A stretch of DNA of 64,000 bases from Arthrobacter sp. ZGTC131 (GCF_002929275.1 NZ_PJIK01000003.1:248001-312000), one strand, 5' to 3'; counted from the first letter of the stretch, positions 1 through 8,903 are shown. The notes: generated by a model from the letters alone, not told the origin. Translations and numbers: made by a program.

Positions 1-68
1 GATCAATCGGGATCCGGGCCCCGGCCCGCGGCACCTTAAAGGGTCCACCCTTGACGGCACGCGGATCG

Positions 69-104
69 CCGGCGGGATTCCCGGCGGGGTTCCCGGCGGG
101 GTTC
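69..104. repeat. Three 12-bp tandem repeats
   Basis: Three head-to-tail copies of CCGGCGGGRTTC lie at 69-80, 81-92 and 93-104; the first differs from the others by one base. They sit about 60 bp upstream of the D-2-hydroxyacid dehydrogenase gene. No function can be read from them; slippage-prone GC repeats of this kind are common in such genomes. Confidence 0.8.
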
Positions 105-166
105 CCGGCCAGGCGCGCCGGTCGTGACCGCAGGCCCTGACAGCCGCCGTCCGATACCGTAAACCC

Positions 167-1129
167 ATGAACCAGTACCGGCTAGCCATCCTGGACGACT
201 ACCAAGGAGTCGCGGAGGACTACGCCCCGTGGAGCTCCCTGGGGCAGCGCGGCGTCGCCGTCGTGGTGTTCGGCGGGCATTTTGGCTCGGAAGCCGAAAC
301 CCTGGCGGCCCTCGCGGACTTTGACATCGTCATCGCAATGCGGGAGCGCACGCCGTTCCCCCGCAGCGTCATCGGGCAGCTGCCCCGGCTGAAGCTGCTC
401 GTGACCACCGGCGCCGCCAACGCGGCCATCGATCTGCAGGCGGCGGCCGACCACGGCGTGGTGGTGTGTGGAACCGGCGGCTCACCCACCGCGGCGCCGG
501 AACTGACGTGGGCGTTGCTGCTGGCTTTCGCCCGGAACCTGACCGCGGAAGAAGACTCCCTGCGGTCCGGCAACTGGCAGCAGGCCATCGGCTTCGAGCT
601 GTCCGAAAAGACGCTGGGAATCGTCGGGCTGGGGAAGATCGGCACGCGGATCGCCGGCTACGGCCGCGCCTTCGGGATGGACGTGCTGGCATGGAGCCAG
701 AACCTGACCGAGGATACCGCCGCGGCCGCCGGGGCCCGCAAGGTCAGCAAGGAAGAACTCTTCACGGAGTCCGACGTCGTGTCCCTGCACCTGCGGCTGT
801 CGCCGCGGTCCGAGGGGACGGTCGGCGAACGCGAGCTGCAGCTCCTTGGGCCCGAAGGTGTCCTGGTGAACACCGCCCGCGGCCCGCTCGTGGATCAGCA
901 GGCCCTCGTCACCGCCCTGCAGGAGGGGTGGATCCGCGGGGCAGCCATTGACGTGTTCGACGAGGAACCCCTTCCGGCAGGGCATCAGCTGCTGGCCGCT
1001 CCCCGTGCACTCCTGACGCCCCACCTTGGGTATGTCACGCAGGAGAGCTACCGGGCGTTCTTCGGCGGCGCGTTCGAGGACGTGACAGCCTGGCTGGACG
1101 GCGCCCCGGTCCGGACGCTGACCCCCTAG
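167..1129 (+). CDS. D-2-hydroxyacid dehydrogenase family protein
   Basis: A 320-residue cytoplasmic NAD(P)-dependent oxidoreductase of the phosphoglycerate/D-lactate dehydrogenase family, which reduces 2-keto acids to D-2-hydroxy acids. The Rossmann motif GLGKIG is at residues 154-159. The family's catalytic set is visible: Arg238 in NTARG, the acidic pair in DEEP (266-267) and His286 in TPHLG. Length fits the family. No ACT domain is present, so it is not a canonical serine-pathway SerA, and the true substrate cannot be told. No clear ribosome site precedes the ATG, so the transcript may be leaderless. The gene stands alone and converges on the PEP-synthase-like gene. Confidence 0.85.
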   Translation: MNQYRLAILDDYQGVAEDYAPWSSLGQRGVAVVVFGGHFGSEAETLAALADFDIVIAMRERTPFPRSVIGQLPRLKLLVTTGAANAAIDLQAAADHGVVVCGTGGSPTAAPELTWALLLAFARNLTAEEDSLRSGNWQQAIGFELSEKTLGIVGLGKIGTRIAGYGRAFGMDVLAWSQNLTEDTAAAAGARKVSKEELFTESDVVSLHLRLSPRSEGTVGERELQLLGPEGVLVNTARGPLVDQQALVTALQEGWIRGAAIDVFDEEPLPAGHQLLAAPRALLTPHLGYVTQESYRAFFGGAFEDVTAWLDGAPVRTLTP

Positions 1130-1130
1130 C

Positions 1131-1167
1131 CGGTACGGCGGTCCGCCGGCAGGCCGGCCGTATACCG
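1131..1167. terminator. Possible bidirectional terminator between convergent genes
   Basis: CGGTACGGC (1131-1139) can pair with GCCGTATACCG (1157-1167), with a small bulge, around a GC-rich loop. It lies between two convergent stop codons. There is no T tract, so termination is inferred from position. Confidence 0.35.
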
Positions 1168-1204
1168 TCGGGTGATTAACCCGCGGCGGGCCCCGGCGCC
1201 GCAG

Positions 1205-3883
1205 TCACGCCTCGGCGGGCTCGGGCTCGAGCGTGACCGTGCCGGCGTCGCCGTCGACCCTGACCTGCCGGCCGCTCGTCAGCCGCTGCGTGGCCACGCC
1301 CGTGCCGAGAACGGCGGGGATGCCGTATTCCCGGGCGACGATGGAGCTGTGGCTCAGCGGTCCGCCCACATCGGTGACCACTCCCGACGCCATGGCGAAC
1401 AGCGGCGTCCACGCTGGCGTGGTCATGCGGGCCACCAGGACTTCCCCCGGCCGCATGGTGGCGAAGTCCTCGGGGCCGCCGAGGACGCGCGCCGGCGCGG
1501 TCACCTGCCCGGAACTGGCGCCGACTCCGGAGAAGGTGTCGCCGGGCTGGTCCTGGGAGCGGGCCGGCATCATGCTTCCGAACGCCCGCTCTACCCAGCG
1601 GCTCTCGGGCAGGAGCTGCGGCGCGGCGGCCTTCCGCTGGCCCCGCCACAGCATCTTGCGCTGCTCCACGGCCTCAGCCCGTACCGGCCGTTCGGTGCCG
1701 GTGATGGCGGCGCCCGGTGTGGCAAGGCCGAAGTCGATGGCATTGCGGAGCTCGCCGAGCCTCAGCCAGAAGATGTCGGCGGATTCGGCGATGATGCCCG
1801 AGCCCACCAGCCGCTGGCCTAGCTCCAGCAGCATCCGGCGCATCAGCGGCCATGCCAAACCGATGTCGGCCAGCGCATCCTCACGCACGGGTGCCGCCCT
1901 TTGTGCCCAGCGCAGCAGCCGGACAAACCCGGCCCGGCGGGCGGGCCCGAGCCTGTCGCGGATTGCCCGGCTCTGGTCCTCGCGGCGCTCTGCCGACCGC
2001 TGCTGGCGCCCATGCGGGTCGCTTCCCTCGCCGCGCACGAAGAATTTCAGGGTTTCCAGCAGGGCCGAAGGATCGTCGGCGGGCACCGGGTTGACGAAGT
2101 CAAGGTTGTACACGGCATGCCCGAACCGGTCCAGATGCCGCTGGAAGCGCGTGCGCCACTGCTCCCACTCCCCCGCGTCCACGCCGGCTGGCGTGTCGCC
2201 CGTCCGGACCGACTCGGCGATCGACTCGGCGGGTCCGGAGGTGAAGGCTGCGGCCAGCTCCGGATGACCGCGGGTCCATGCCGCAAGGTCGTACAGCGAC
2301 TTCTCGGCGCGCATGGGCTCGCTGTCGAATCCGAGCAGGAACGTCTGCCCGGGCGGGTCGCCGGCACGGCGGACCAGCCGGTCGTAGAACGCCCGGAACG
2401 TGATCTCGCTTGTGGCCGCGATCGGGATGACGGACTGCACCGCCGTGTAATAGGCGGTTCCGGCGTCCAGCAGCTCGGAGACCCCGCCCAGCAGCTCGGT
2501 GGAAGGCAGGTCCTTCAGCGGCTTGGCGGACCAGCGACGCACCAGCCCGCGGTAGCGGGGGTGGGAATGGTCCCGCCAGCCCTTAATGCCCATGTGCGCC
2601 TTGCCGCGGGCGAGGGCACGCACCGCCGTCAGGGACTTGCCCATCACCCGCCACATGCCGCTGGAGCTGTAGTAGTAATAGGCGTAGCCGTTGATCGTGG
2701 GCAGGGAGACGTCGCCGTCCCGCACCACGTCACGGCCCACGGCCTCGGACAGCAGGGCCCTGATCGACCGCGTCACCGAGCCGTCGATGAGGTCGGCGAA
2801 CAAGGGTGAGAGCGGATCGGGCAGCTGCTCCACGATGCTTGCCCGGAAGTACATGCCCTTCGGATAGGGCAGCGGCCAGTCTGCCGGGGTCTCGGCAGCG
2901 GGTTCCGGCAGCGCGGTGACCGGCCGGGACTGGACAATGAAGAACTCGCCGGCCGAACGCGCCCATTCGATGTCCTGCGGCGCGCCGAAATGCTCCGCGA
3001 CGGCCACCCCCTGCCGTGCCAGCGCGGCCGCCGCCGCGTCGTCCAGGACCGGCCGGCGGCGCTGCTGTTCCGGGACCGGCCACTCCATGGTGCCCTTGTC
3101 CGCGTAGCCGGTCATGACCTCCTTGTCCGCCGTCCGCCGCGACTCCACGCGTCCCGCGCCGGAGTCCACCACGACGTCGTCGGTGGTGACGGCTCCGCTG
3201 ACCACCGACTCACCCAGACCCCAGGCGGCACTGATCACCACTTGGTCGCGCCGGCCGTTGGAAGGGTTGGCGGTGAACATGACCCCGGCGGCCTCCGACT
3301 CGACCATCTGCTGGACCACTACTGCCAGGCGCACCGTGGCAGGATCGATCCCGGCACGGGCCCGGTAGGCCATGGCGCGCGCATTCCACAGGGACGCCCA
3401 GCAGTCAATGACCGCCGCCGCGACGTCGCCGGGGCCCCGGACATTCAAGTAGGTGTCCTGCTGGCCCGCGAAGCTGGCCGAGGCGAGGTCTTCGGCAGTG
3501 GCCGAGGACCTGACCGCAACCGGCGTATCCGTAACGCCGCCGTCACCCGGGGCTGCTGCCTGCCGGGAGAGCACGCTGTATGCCTCACTCAGCTCGCGGG
3601 CGATGTCCTCCGGCATCACGCCGGCGGCGAACAGCGCCCGGATGCTTTGCGCAGCGGCGTCGTAGTCGGTTCCCTCTGCACCGGGTGGAAACGTGGCAAG
3701 TTCGAGGATGCGCGGCACGAGGCCGTTGGCCTCGACGAAGTCCGCATAGGCTGCGGTGGTCAGCACGAAGCCGGGCGGAACGGGAAATCCAGCCCGGGCA
3801 AGCTCCCCGAGGTTGGCGCCCTTGCCGCCTGCCATGCCGACGTCGCCGCGCCCCACCTGGTCAAAGTCCTTGGTGTAGGTCAT
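1205..3883 (-). CDS. PEP-synthase-like phosphotransferase, rifampin phosphotransferase (Rph) type
   Basis: An 892-residue enzyme. The N-terminal ATP-grasp region contains GGKGANLGELARAGFPVPPGF and VRSSATAEDL (about 124-133), as in PEP synthase and pyruvate phosphate dikinase. The phosphohistidine domain is at the very C-terminus, with the swivelling His at about 845 in GGPLSHSSIVAREYGIPAV. There is no C-terminal pyruvate-binding barrel. The order ATP domain, middle domain, His domain is that of rifampin phosphotransferase, which inactivates rifamycins by ATP-dependent phosphorylation, rather than true PpsA. The start is placed at the second of two close ATGs because AGAAGGGA is 9 bp from it and only 3 bp from the first. 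Actual rifamycin activity is not shown; a PEP-synthase-like enzyme with another substrate is possible. Confidence 0.75.
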   Translation of the reverse strand: MTYTKDFDQVGRGDVGMAGGKGANLGELARAGFPVPPGFVLTTAAYADFVEANGLVPRILELATFPPGAEGTDYDAAAQSIRALFAAGVMPEDIARELSEAYSVLSRQAAAPGDGGVTDTPVAVRSSATAEDLASASFAGQQDTYLNVRGPGDVAAAVIDCWASLWNARAMAYRARAGIDPATVRLAVVVQQMVESEAAGVMFTANPSNGRRDQVVISAAWGLGESVVSGAVTTDDVVVDSGAGRVESRRTADKEVMTGYADKGTMEWPVPEQQRRRPVLDDAAAAALARQGVAVAEHFGAPQDIEWARSAGEFFIVQSRPVTALPEPAAETPADWPLPYPKGMYFRASIVEQLPDPLSPLFADLIDGSVTRSIRALLSEAVGRDVVRDGDVSLPTINGYAYYYYSSSGMWRVMGKSLTAVRALARGKAHMGIKGWRDHSHPRYRGLVRRWSAKPLKDLPSTELLGGVSELLDAGTAYYTAVQSVIPIAATSEITFRAFYDRLVRRAGDPPGQTFLLGFDSEPMRAEKSLYDLAAWTRGHPELAAAFTSGPAESIAESVRTGDTPAGVDAGEWEQWRTRFQRHLDRFGHAVYNLDFVNPVPADDPSALLETLKFFVRGEGSDPHGRQQRSAERREDQSRAIRDRLGPARRAGFVRLLRWAQRAAPVREDALADIGLAWPLMRRMLLELGQRLVGSGIIAESADIFWLRLGELRNAIDFGLATPGAAITGTERPVRAEAVEQRKMLWRGQRKAAAPQLLPESRWVERAFGSMMPARSQDQPGDTFSGVGASSGQVTAPARVLGGPEDFATMRPGEVLVARMTTPAWTPLFAMASGVVTDVGGPLSHSSIVAREYGIPAVLGTGVATQRLTSGRQVRVDGDAGTVTLEPEPAEA

Positions 3884-4050
3884 GACCATGCGTCCCTTCT
3901 GCCCGGGCCAGCTGACAGCGCCGACCAGCTGGCAGCACGCCCGGTCCGCAGCGCTGGGCCTGGCTGATCCCATTTTGGCACGGCGGATCCAGCCGTCCTA
4001 TGGCCCGACGTGACGCATCAGAAGCGCCTGGCGGGCCTGTTGAGAGGCGC

Positions 4051-4473
4051 TTACTCCATGCCGTGCGGCCGCCACACCACCACGGCCTGGGACCTGGCCC
4101 GCGGCCGCTGTCCCCGGGCCAGGCTGACCACGTCTCCGGCCGTGCCGGCGGCGAAGATCCGGGAGTCCAGGGGCTGACGACGGCGGCCCAGTTCCTCGGT
4201 CAGTTCGCTCACCCGCCGCTGCAGTGCGGCCACCTGGTTCTCCAGTTCGAGGATGCGTTTGATCCCCTCGAGGGAGACGCCTTCGTGGGAGAGCCGCTGC
4301 ACCTGACGCAGCATGGTCACGTCCCGCTGGGAGTACCGGCGGGACTTGCCCGGGGCGCGGCTGGGAGAAACGATGCCGAGCCGGTCGTACTGGCGGAGCG
4401 TCTGTGGGTGCATGTCAGCGAGCTCGGCTGCCACCGAGATGACGAAGATCGGCTGATCGAAGTTGATGTCCAC
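4051..4473 (-). CDS. hspR: Heat-shock repressor HspR (MerR family)
   Basis: A 140-residue MerR-type regulator. The N-terminal winged helix-turn-helix (about 8-75, with HPQTLRQYDRLGIVSPSR and RRYSQRDVTMLRQVQRLSHEGVSLEGIKRIL) is followed by a coiled coil (about 75-100). HspR represses the dnaK operon by binding HAIR repeats and uses DnaK as co-repressor. It is the last gene of dnaK-grpE-dnaJ-hspR, 15 bp after dnaJ, which gives feedback control. Matching HAIR sites are seen upstream of dnaK. The identification is secure from sequence and context together. Confidence 0.95.
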   Translation of the reverse strand: MDINFDQPIFVISVAAELADMHPQTLRQYDRLGIVSPSRAPGKSRRYSQRDVTMLRQVQRLSHEGVSLEGIKRILELENQVAALQRRVSELTEELGRRRQPLDSRIFAAGTAGDVVSLARGQRPRARSQAVVVWRPHGME

Positions 4474-4488
4474 GGCTGACGCCCGTCG

Positions 4489-5472
4489 CTAGAGCCGGGC
4501 CTTGGCTGCCAGGCCCTCGCGGACATCCGCGCCGGCGGTGGCGGCTGCGAATGCTTTCACGGCCTCCTCGGCTTCCTTGCTCAGATTCCGCGGAACGGCG
4601 ACGTCGATGGTCACCAGCAGATCGCCGGCGCCCTTTGAGGTCTTCACACCGCGGCCCTTGACCCGGAGCGTCCGCCCGGACGGTGTGCCGGCCGGCACCC
4701 GGACCCGGACGTGTTCGCCGTCGATGGTGGGGACCTCGATGTCGGCACCCAGGGCGGCCTCAGGGAAGCTGACCGGCACATGGATGCGGAGGTTGTCGCC
4801 GTCGCGGGTGTAAAAGTCGTGGGGTTTGACGTTGACCGTCACCATCAGGTCGCCGTTGCCCGAGGGGCTGTACTGGCCCTTGCCGCGGACGCGCACCTTC
4901 TGGCCGTCCTTGATGCCGGCCGGTACCCGCACGTCGATGACCTCGCCGTCCGGCTCGCGCAGGCCGATCGTGGTGCCGCGGATGGACCCGGCGAAGGAGA
5001 TGCTGGTGGTCGCCGTCCGGTCTGCACCCTTCTGGGGCGCGCGCTGGTAGCCCGCCGGGCCGCCGGCGCCGCCGAAGCCGCCGCCGAACAGGTCCGCGAA
5101 CTCGGGCGGGATGCCGCCGGCGGTGCTGAACCCTCCGGAGTGCCGGCCACCGCCGCCGGTGAACAGGCCGCCGAAGAGGTCCTCGAAGCCGCCGTTCGCG
5201 CTGCTGCCCGCACCGTGCGGAGCGAAGCGGGCGCCGCCGCCCATGGCGCGGATGGCGTCGTACTGCTGGCGCTCATCGGGGTCGGACAGCACTGAATATG
5301 CCTCGGAGATGTCCTTGAACTTCTTCTCCGAGGCAACATCGCCGGAGTTGGTGTCCGGGTGGTGCAGGCGTGCGAGCTTCCGGTAAGCCTTCTTGATGTC
5401 AGCGTCGGAAGCGTCCTTGGCGATGCCAAGGATCGCGTAAAAGTCCTTGTCCACCCAGTCCTGGCTAGCCAA
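4489..5472 (-). CDS. dnaJ: DnaJ-type co-chaperone without zinc finger
   Basis: A 327-residue Hsp40. The J domain (about 9-72) has the HPD motif at 38-40, which stimulates DnaK ATPase. A Gly/Phe-rich linker (about 80-145) and the two-part substrate-binding C-terminal domain follow. The CxxCxGxG zinc repeats of type I DnaJ are absent, so this is type II (CbpA-like) architecture although it lies in the dnaK operon. The start is TTG, with GAAAGGAA seven bases upstream. It is separated from grpE by 113 bp containing a strong hairpin, and is followed by hspR 15 bp later. Confidence 0.93.
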   Translation of the reverse strand: MASQDWVDKDFYAILGIAKDASDADIKKAYRKLARLHHPDTNSGDVASEKKFKDISEAYSVLSDPDERQQYDAIRAMGGGARFAPHGAGSSANGGFEDLFGGLFTGGGGRHSGGFSTAGGIPPEFADLFGGGFGGAGGPAGYQRAPQKGADRTATTSISFAGSIRGTTIGLREPDGEVIDVRVPAGIKDGQKVRVRGKGQYSPSGNGDLMVTVNVKPHDFYTRDGDNLRIHVPVSFPEAALGADIEVPTIDGEHVRVRVPAGTPSGRTLRVKGRGVKTSKGAGDLLVTIDVAVPRNLSKEAEEAVKAFAAATAGADVREGLAAKARL

Positions 5473-5530
5473 TGGCGTTTCCTTTCAAAAGTTCAAAAGC
5501 GTTAAGGCGAGATTACCGCTGAACGCCGTA

Positions 5531-5570
5531 GCGGATGAGGGGCCCTGAGTGGCTGGTCCCCCTCATCCGC
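5531..5570. other. Intercistronic hairpin between grpE and dnaJ
   Basis: GCGGATGAGGGG (5531-5542) and CCCCTCATCCGC (5559-5570) form a perfect 12-bp stem with a 16-base loop inside the grpE-dnaJ gap. No T run follows in the direction of transcription. An mRNA processing, stabilising or attenuating role is therefore more likely than a strict terminator. This is an inference. Confidence 0.6.
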
Positions 5571-5585
5571 GAGGGCGTGGGTTAA

Positions 5586-6266
5586 TTACGCCGGAACGGC
5601 CACAATCACTTGTGCCGCACGGAGGACGCGCTCGCCCGACTTGTAGCCGGAGCGGAGCACCTGGCTGACGGTGTCAACCTCGATGTCCTCGCCGGGCTGC
5701 TGGATGAGTGCCTCGTGGATGGTCGGATCGAACTCCACGCCGGTCTCATCGATCCGGGCCAGGCCGTACGTCTTCAGCGCGTTTTCCAGCTTGACTGCGA
5801 TCGCGGCGAACGGGCCGTCCGCGAGGTCACCATGCTGGCGGGCGGCGTCGACGTCGTCCAGCACCGGGAGCAGCGAGTTCAGGACGCCGATGACGGCCAT
5901 CTCCCCTGCCACGGCACGGTCGCGTTCAACGCGCTTGCGGTAGTTGACGTACTCGGCCTGCAGACGCAGCAGATCGTTCTTCAGCTCCGCGGCCGCGGCG
6001 GCTTCCGTTCCCTGGGCCACCGACTCTTCCGCCGGCACCTCCACCTGGTTGAGGATTTCCTCAGCCTGGGCGAGGGCGTCGCCGTCGGAATCGGCGGCAG
6101 TGTCAATGGGCTCGGCCACCGGTTCGTTGTGGTGCTCGCCCTTAGGGTGGCGTGCCTGCCCGGTCACCGGGTCCACCTTGCGGTGGTCTCGGATGACCGG
6201 CTCGTCACGCTTGCTGCCCTGGTCGCGGGAAGAATCGTGCTCTTCTTCGTTACCGTGATGCGGCAT
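5586..6266 (-). CDS. grpE: Nucleotide exchange factor GrpE
   Basis: A 226-residue GrpE. It has a long polar, charged N-terminal extension (about 1-90), then the dimerising long helix (LKNDLLRLQAEYVNYRKRVERD, about 94-115) and the C-terminal beta domain with VEFDPTIHEALIQQ and GYKSGERVLRAAQVIVA. GrpE drives ADP release from DnaK. The ATG begins only two bases after the dnaK stop, so translation is probably coupled. Confidence 0.96.
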   Translation of the reverse strand: MPHHGNEEEHDSSRDQGSKRDEPVIRDHRKVDPVTGQARHPKGEHHNEPVAEPIDTAADSDGDALAQAEEILNQVEVPAEESVAQGTEAAAAAELKNDLLRLQAEYVNYRKRVERDRAVAGEMAVIGVLNSLLPVLDDVDAARQHGDLADGPFAAIAVKLENALKTYGLARIDETGVEFDPTIHEALIQQPGEDIEVDTVSQVLRSGYKSGERVLRAAQVIVAVPA

Positions 6267-6268
6267 GG

Positions 6269-8152
6269 TTACTTCTTCTCGTCTGCGACGTCTTCGTCAA
6301 CGATCTCAGCGTCGACGATGTCCTCGTCAGCCTTGCCGCCGGCTGTGGAACCGCCAGCGGCGCCTTCGGCACCTGCGGCGCCGGTTGCACCGTCCGGCGA
6401 GCCGGCCTGTGCGTAGATGGCTTCGCCGAGCTTCGACTGGGATGCCTGCAGCTTCTCAAACGCAGTCTTCACGGCTGCGTCATCGGTGCCCTCGAGCGCC
6501 TTCTTGAGGGCGTCGACGTCGGCCTTGACCTCGGTCTTGACCTCTTCGGGCAGCTTGTCGCTGTTGTCGGCGATCAGCTTGTCCACGGAGTAGGCGAGCT
6601 GCTCGGCCGTGTTGCGGGTGTCCGTTGCCTCGCGGCGGGCCTTGTCCTCGGCTGCGTGCTCCTCGGCGTCCTTGACCATGCGGTCGATGTCTTCCTTGGA
6701 GAGCGCGGTGCCGCCGGTGATGGTCATGGACTGTTCCTTGCCGGTGCCCTTGTCCTTCGCCGAGACGTGCACGATGCCGTTGGCGTCGATGTCGAACGTG
6801 ACCTCGACCTGCGGGACGCCGCGGGGAGCCGGTGCGATGCCGGTCAGTTCGAACGTGCCCAGCGGCTTGTTGTCGCGGGTGAACTCACGCTCGCCTTGGA
6901 AGACCTGGATGGCCACGGACGGCTGGTTGTCATCAGCCGTGGTGAAAGTCTCGGACCGCTTGGTGGGGATGGCCGTGTTGCGCTCGATCAGGTGCGTCAT
7001 GACACCGCCCTTGGTTTCGATGCCCAGGGACAGCGGGGTGACGTCGATGAGGAGAACGTCCTTGCGCTCACCCTTCAGCACGCCGGCCTGCAGGGCCGCG
7101 CCGACAGCGACGACCTCGTCCGGGTTGACGCCCTTGTTGGGCTCCTTGCCGCCGGCCAGTTCCTTGACCAGTTCGTAGACGGCGGGCATACGGGTGGAAC
7201 CGCCCACGAGCACGATGTGGTCGATCTCGGAGAGCTTGATGCCGGCAGCCTTGATGACGTCCTGGAACGGCTTCTTGGTGCGCTCCAGCAGGTCCTTGGT
7301 GAGGTCCTGGAACTTGGCGCGGGTCAGCTGCTCGTCCAGGTGGACCGGGCCGTCGGGGGTGACGGACAGGTACTGGAGCGAGACGTTGGTGCTGGAGGAG
7401 GAGGAAAGTTCCTTCTTGGCCTGCTCGGCGGCCTCACGGAGGCGCTGCAGGGCGATCTTGTCCTTGGACAGGTCGATGCCCTTGACCTTGAGCTGGTTCA
7501 GCAGGAACTCCACGACACGCATGTCCCAGTCGTCGCCGCCGAGGTGGTTGTCACCGGCAGTGGCGCGGACCTGGATGGTCGAGAAGTTGTCTTCATCCTT
7601 GCCGACTTCCAGCAGGGAAACGTCGAACGTTCCGCCGCCGAGGTCGAAGACCAGGATGAGTTCGTCTTCCTTGCCCTTGTCCAGGCCGTACGCGAGCGCG
7701 GCGGCGGTGGGCTCGTTGACAATGCGGAGGACGTTGAGGCCTGCGATTTCGCCGGCTTCCTTGGTGGCCTGGCGCTGGGCGTCGTTGAAGTACGCCGGAA
7801 CGGTGACCACAGCATCGGTGACCTTTTCACCGAGGTAGGACTCGGCGTCGTTCTTCAGCTTCATCAGGATACGCGCGGAGATTTCCTGCGCGGTGTACTT
7901 CTTGTCGTCGATCGCGACGCTCCAGTCGGTGCCCATGTGGCGCTTGACGGAGGCGATGGTGCGGTCGATGTTGTTGACGGCCTGGCGCTTGGCGATCTCG
8001 CCGACCAGGACCTCGCCGGACTTGGAGAACGCAACGACGGACGGCGTGGTGCGGCCGCCCTCGGCGTTGGCAATAACGGTGGGCTCGCCACCTTCGAGAA
8101 CGGAGACGACGGAGTTGGTGGTTCCGAGGTCAATACCTACTGCACGTGACAT
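6269..8152 (-). CDS. dnaK: Chaperone protein DnaK (Hsp70)
   Basis: A 627-residue Hsp70. The ATPase domain starts with GIDLGTTNS (5-13) and contains [25 protein letters not shown] and GGSTRMPAV. The substrate-binding domain follows, with [24 protein letters not shown]. The tail is an acidic [12 protein letters not shown] region, typical of EEVD-like bacterial tails. It folds and holds client proteins with DnaJ and GrpE. The start is chosen at the ATG preceded by AAGGAAG; a further 49 in-frame upstream codons run into the promoter. First gene of the operon, controlled by HAIR sites. Confidence 0.97.
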   Translation of the reverse strand: MSRAVGIDLGTTNSVVSVLEGGEPTVIANAEGGRTTPSVVAFSKSGEVLVGEIAKRQAVNNIDRTIASVKRHMGTDWSVAIDDKKYTAQEISARILMKLKNDAESYLGEKVTDAVVTVPAYFNDAQRQATKEAGEIAGLNVLRIVNEPTAAALAYGLDKGKEDELILVFDLGGGTFDVSLLEVGKDEDNFSTIQVRATAGDNHLGGDDWDMRVVEFLLNQLKVKGIDLSKDKIALQRLREAAEQAKKELSSSSSTNVSLQYLSVTPDGPVHLDEQLTRAKFQDLTKDLLERTKKPFQDVIKAAGIKLSEIDHIVLVGGSTRMPAVYELVKELAGGKEPNKGVNPDEVVAVGAALQAGVLKGERKDVLLIDVTPLSLGIETKGGVMTHLIERNTAIPTKRSETFTTADDNQPSVAIQVFQGEREFTRDNKPLGTFELTGIAPAPRGVPQVEVTFDIDANGIVHVSAKDKGTGKEQSMTITGGTALSKEDIDRMVKDAEEHAAEDKARREATDTRNTAEQLAYSVDKLIADNSDKLPEEVKTEVKADVDALKKALEGTDDAAVKTAFEKLQASQSKLGEAIYAQAGSPDGATGAAGAEGAAGGSTAGGKADEDIVDAEIVDEDVADEKK

Positions 8153-8279
8153 GTGTTGCTTCCTTCTTTCCTTGGAAACTTTCTGCCCCCGATCCCGGGC
8201 GCTCCGGCCGGGCTTTCGCCCGCCGCGAGGACTGCAGGTCCGCTTGACGGGGCCTGTCGAGATCGAGGTTCGCTCACTC

Positions 8280-8300
8280 CTTGAGCGATCTGCACTCAAC
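8280..8300. promoter_or_regulatory. HspR operator (HAIR element) 1
   Basis: CTTGAGC-N7-ACTCAAC matches the HAIR consensus CTTGAGT-N7-ACTCAAG. It overlaps the candidate -10 of the dnaK promoter, so bound HspR would block RNA polymerase. Confidence 0.9.
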
Positions 8301-8326
8301 TTTACTCAGGACCGTATTTAAGTCAA
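8299..8326 (-). promoter_or_regulatory. dnaK operon promoter
   Basis: On the minus strand, TTGACT (8321-8326) and TAAAGT (8299-8304) are separated by 16 bp. This is a vegetative-type promoter enclosed by the two HAIR elements. It implies a leader of roughly 140 bases before the dnaK ATG. Confidence 0.65.
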
Positions 8327-8332
8327 TCCAAA

Positions 8333-8353
8333 GTTGAGTCAACTACGCTCAAC
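8333..8353. promoter_or_regulatory. HspR operator (HAIR element) 2
   Basis: GTTGAGT-N7-GCTCAAC is a perfect 7-7-7 inverted repeat and a close HAIR variant. It lies just upstream of the candidate -35 of the dnaK promoter. Confidence 0.8.
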
Positions 8354-8386
8354 TCTTGCTCGTGAGGGAGTGCGCACCCAAGGAAA

Positions 8387-8428
8387 GACCCCCGGTGTTC
8401 CGCGGATATCCGCGGAACACCGGGGGTC
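8387..8428. terminator. 42-bp perfect palindrome, likely terminator
   Basis: A gapless, perfect inverted repeat centred at 8407/8408; the arms begin GACCCCCGG and end CCGGGGGTC. On the minus strand it is followed by TTTCCT and lies 64 bp after the stop of the acidic repeat protein, so it probably terminates that gene and shields the dnaK promoter. Confidence 0.75.
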
Positions 8429-8492
8429 GGGACGACGCCGCCAGTGCAATTTCGCTGAGCGTGAACCTATGGGGGCAGCGCCTTGGCGGGGG

Positions 8493-8903
8493 TCAGCTGC
8501 CGTCGTCGTCCTTCCGCGGTGCGTTGACCTGGCCGTCTGTCAGTTCATCCTTCAGGTCATCTGCCGTGCCGGGCTCGGGGGCCGTTCCCGTGGCGCCGTA
8601 GTCGCCCTCGGGGTACTCCCCCTCCTCGTCGCCGGGCAGTTCCTGGCCAACCGTTCCGGCCTTCCCGTAGTCGCCTTCCGGGTAGGCGCCTTCCTCGGCG
8701 TCGGCGGGGACTTCGACCGTTCCGGCGTCGCCGTAGTCGCCGGCGGGGTATTCGCCTTTCTCATCGGCGCGAGCATCATCGCCCGCCACGCCGGCGTCGC
8801 CGTAGTCGCCTTCCACATACTGGCCGCTGTCGCCTTCGAGCGCCGGATTCCTGGTGCTGTTGTGGGTCTTTCCTGCGGCTTCAAACTCGCTGTTCTCGGT
8901 CAT
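8493..8903 (-). CDS. Acidic repeat protein, function unknown
   Basis: A 136-residue, strongly acidic, probably disordered protein with no signal peptide or membrane helix. Four degenerate copies of a unit around [EA]GDYG-x-[AT]G-[TV]-[VA] are spaced by acidic linkers (EGDYGDAGVA, AGDYGDAGTV, EGDYGKAGTV, EGDYGATGTA). The tail is charged (DDLKDELTDGQVNAPRKDDDGS). A strong ribosome site, AAGGAGTG, precedes the ATG. I recognise no family with known function. It sits between the sugar ABC operon and the heat-shock operon, and has its own terminator. Confidence 0.75.
   Translation of the reverse strand: MTENSEFEAAGKTHNSTRNPALEGDSGQYVEGDYGDAGVAGDDARADEKGEYPAGDYGDAGTVEVPADAEEGAYPEGDYGKAGTVGQELPGDEEGEYPEGDYGATGTAPEPGTADDLKDELTDGQVNAPRKDDDGS

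Noticed and set aside
6656-8149. A 497-codon plus-strand frame
   Set aside because: Exact antisense of dnaK; low-complexity Val/Gly/Asp composition typical of high-GC shadow frames.
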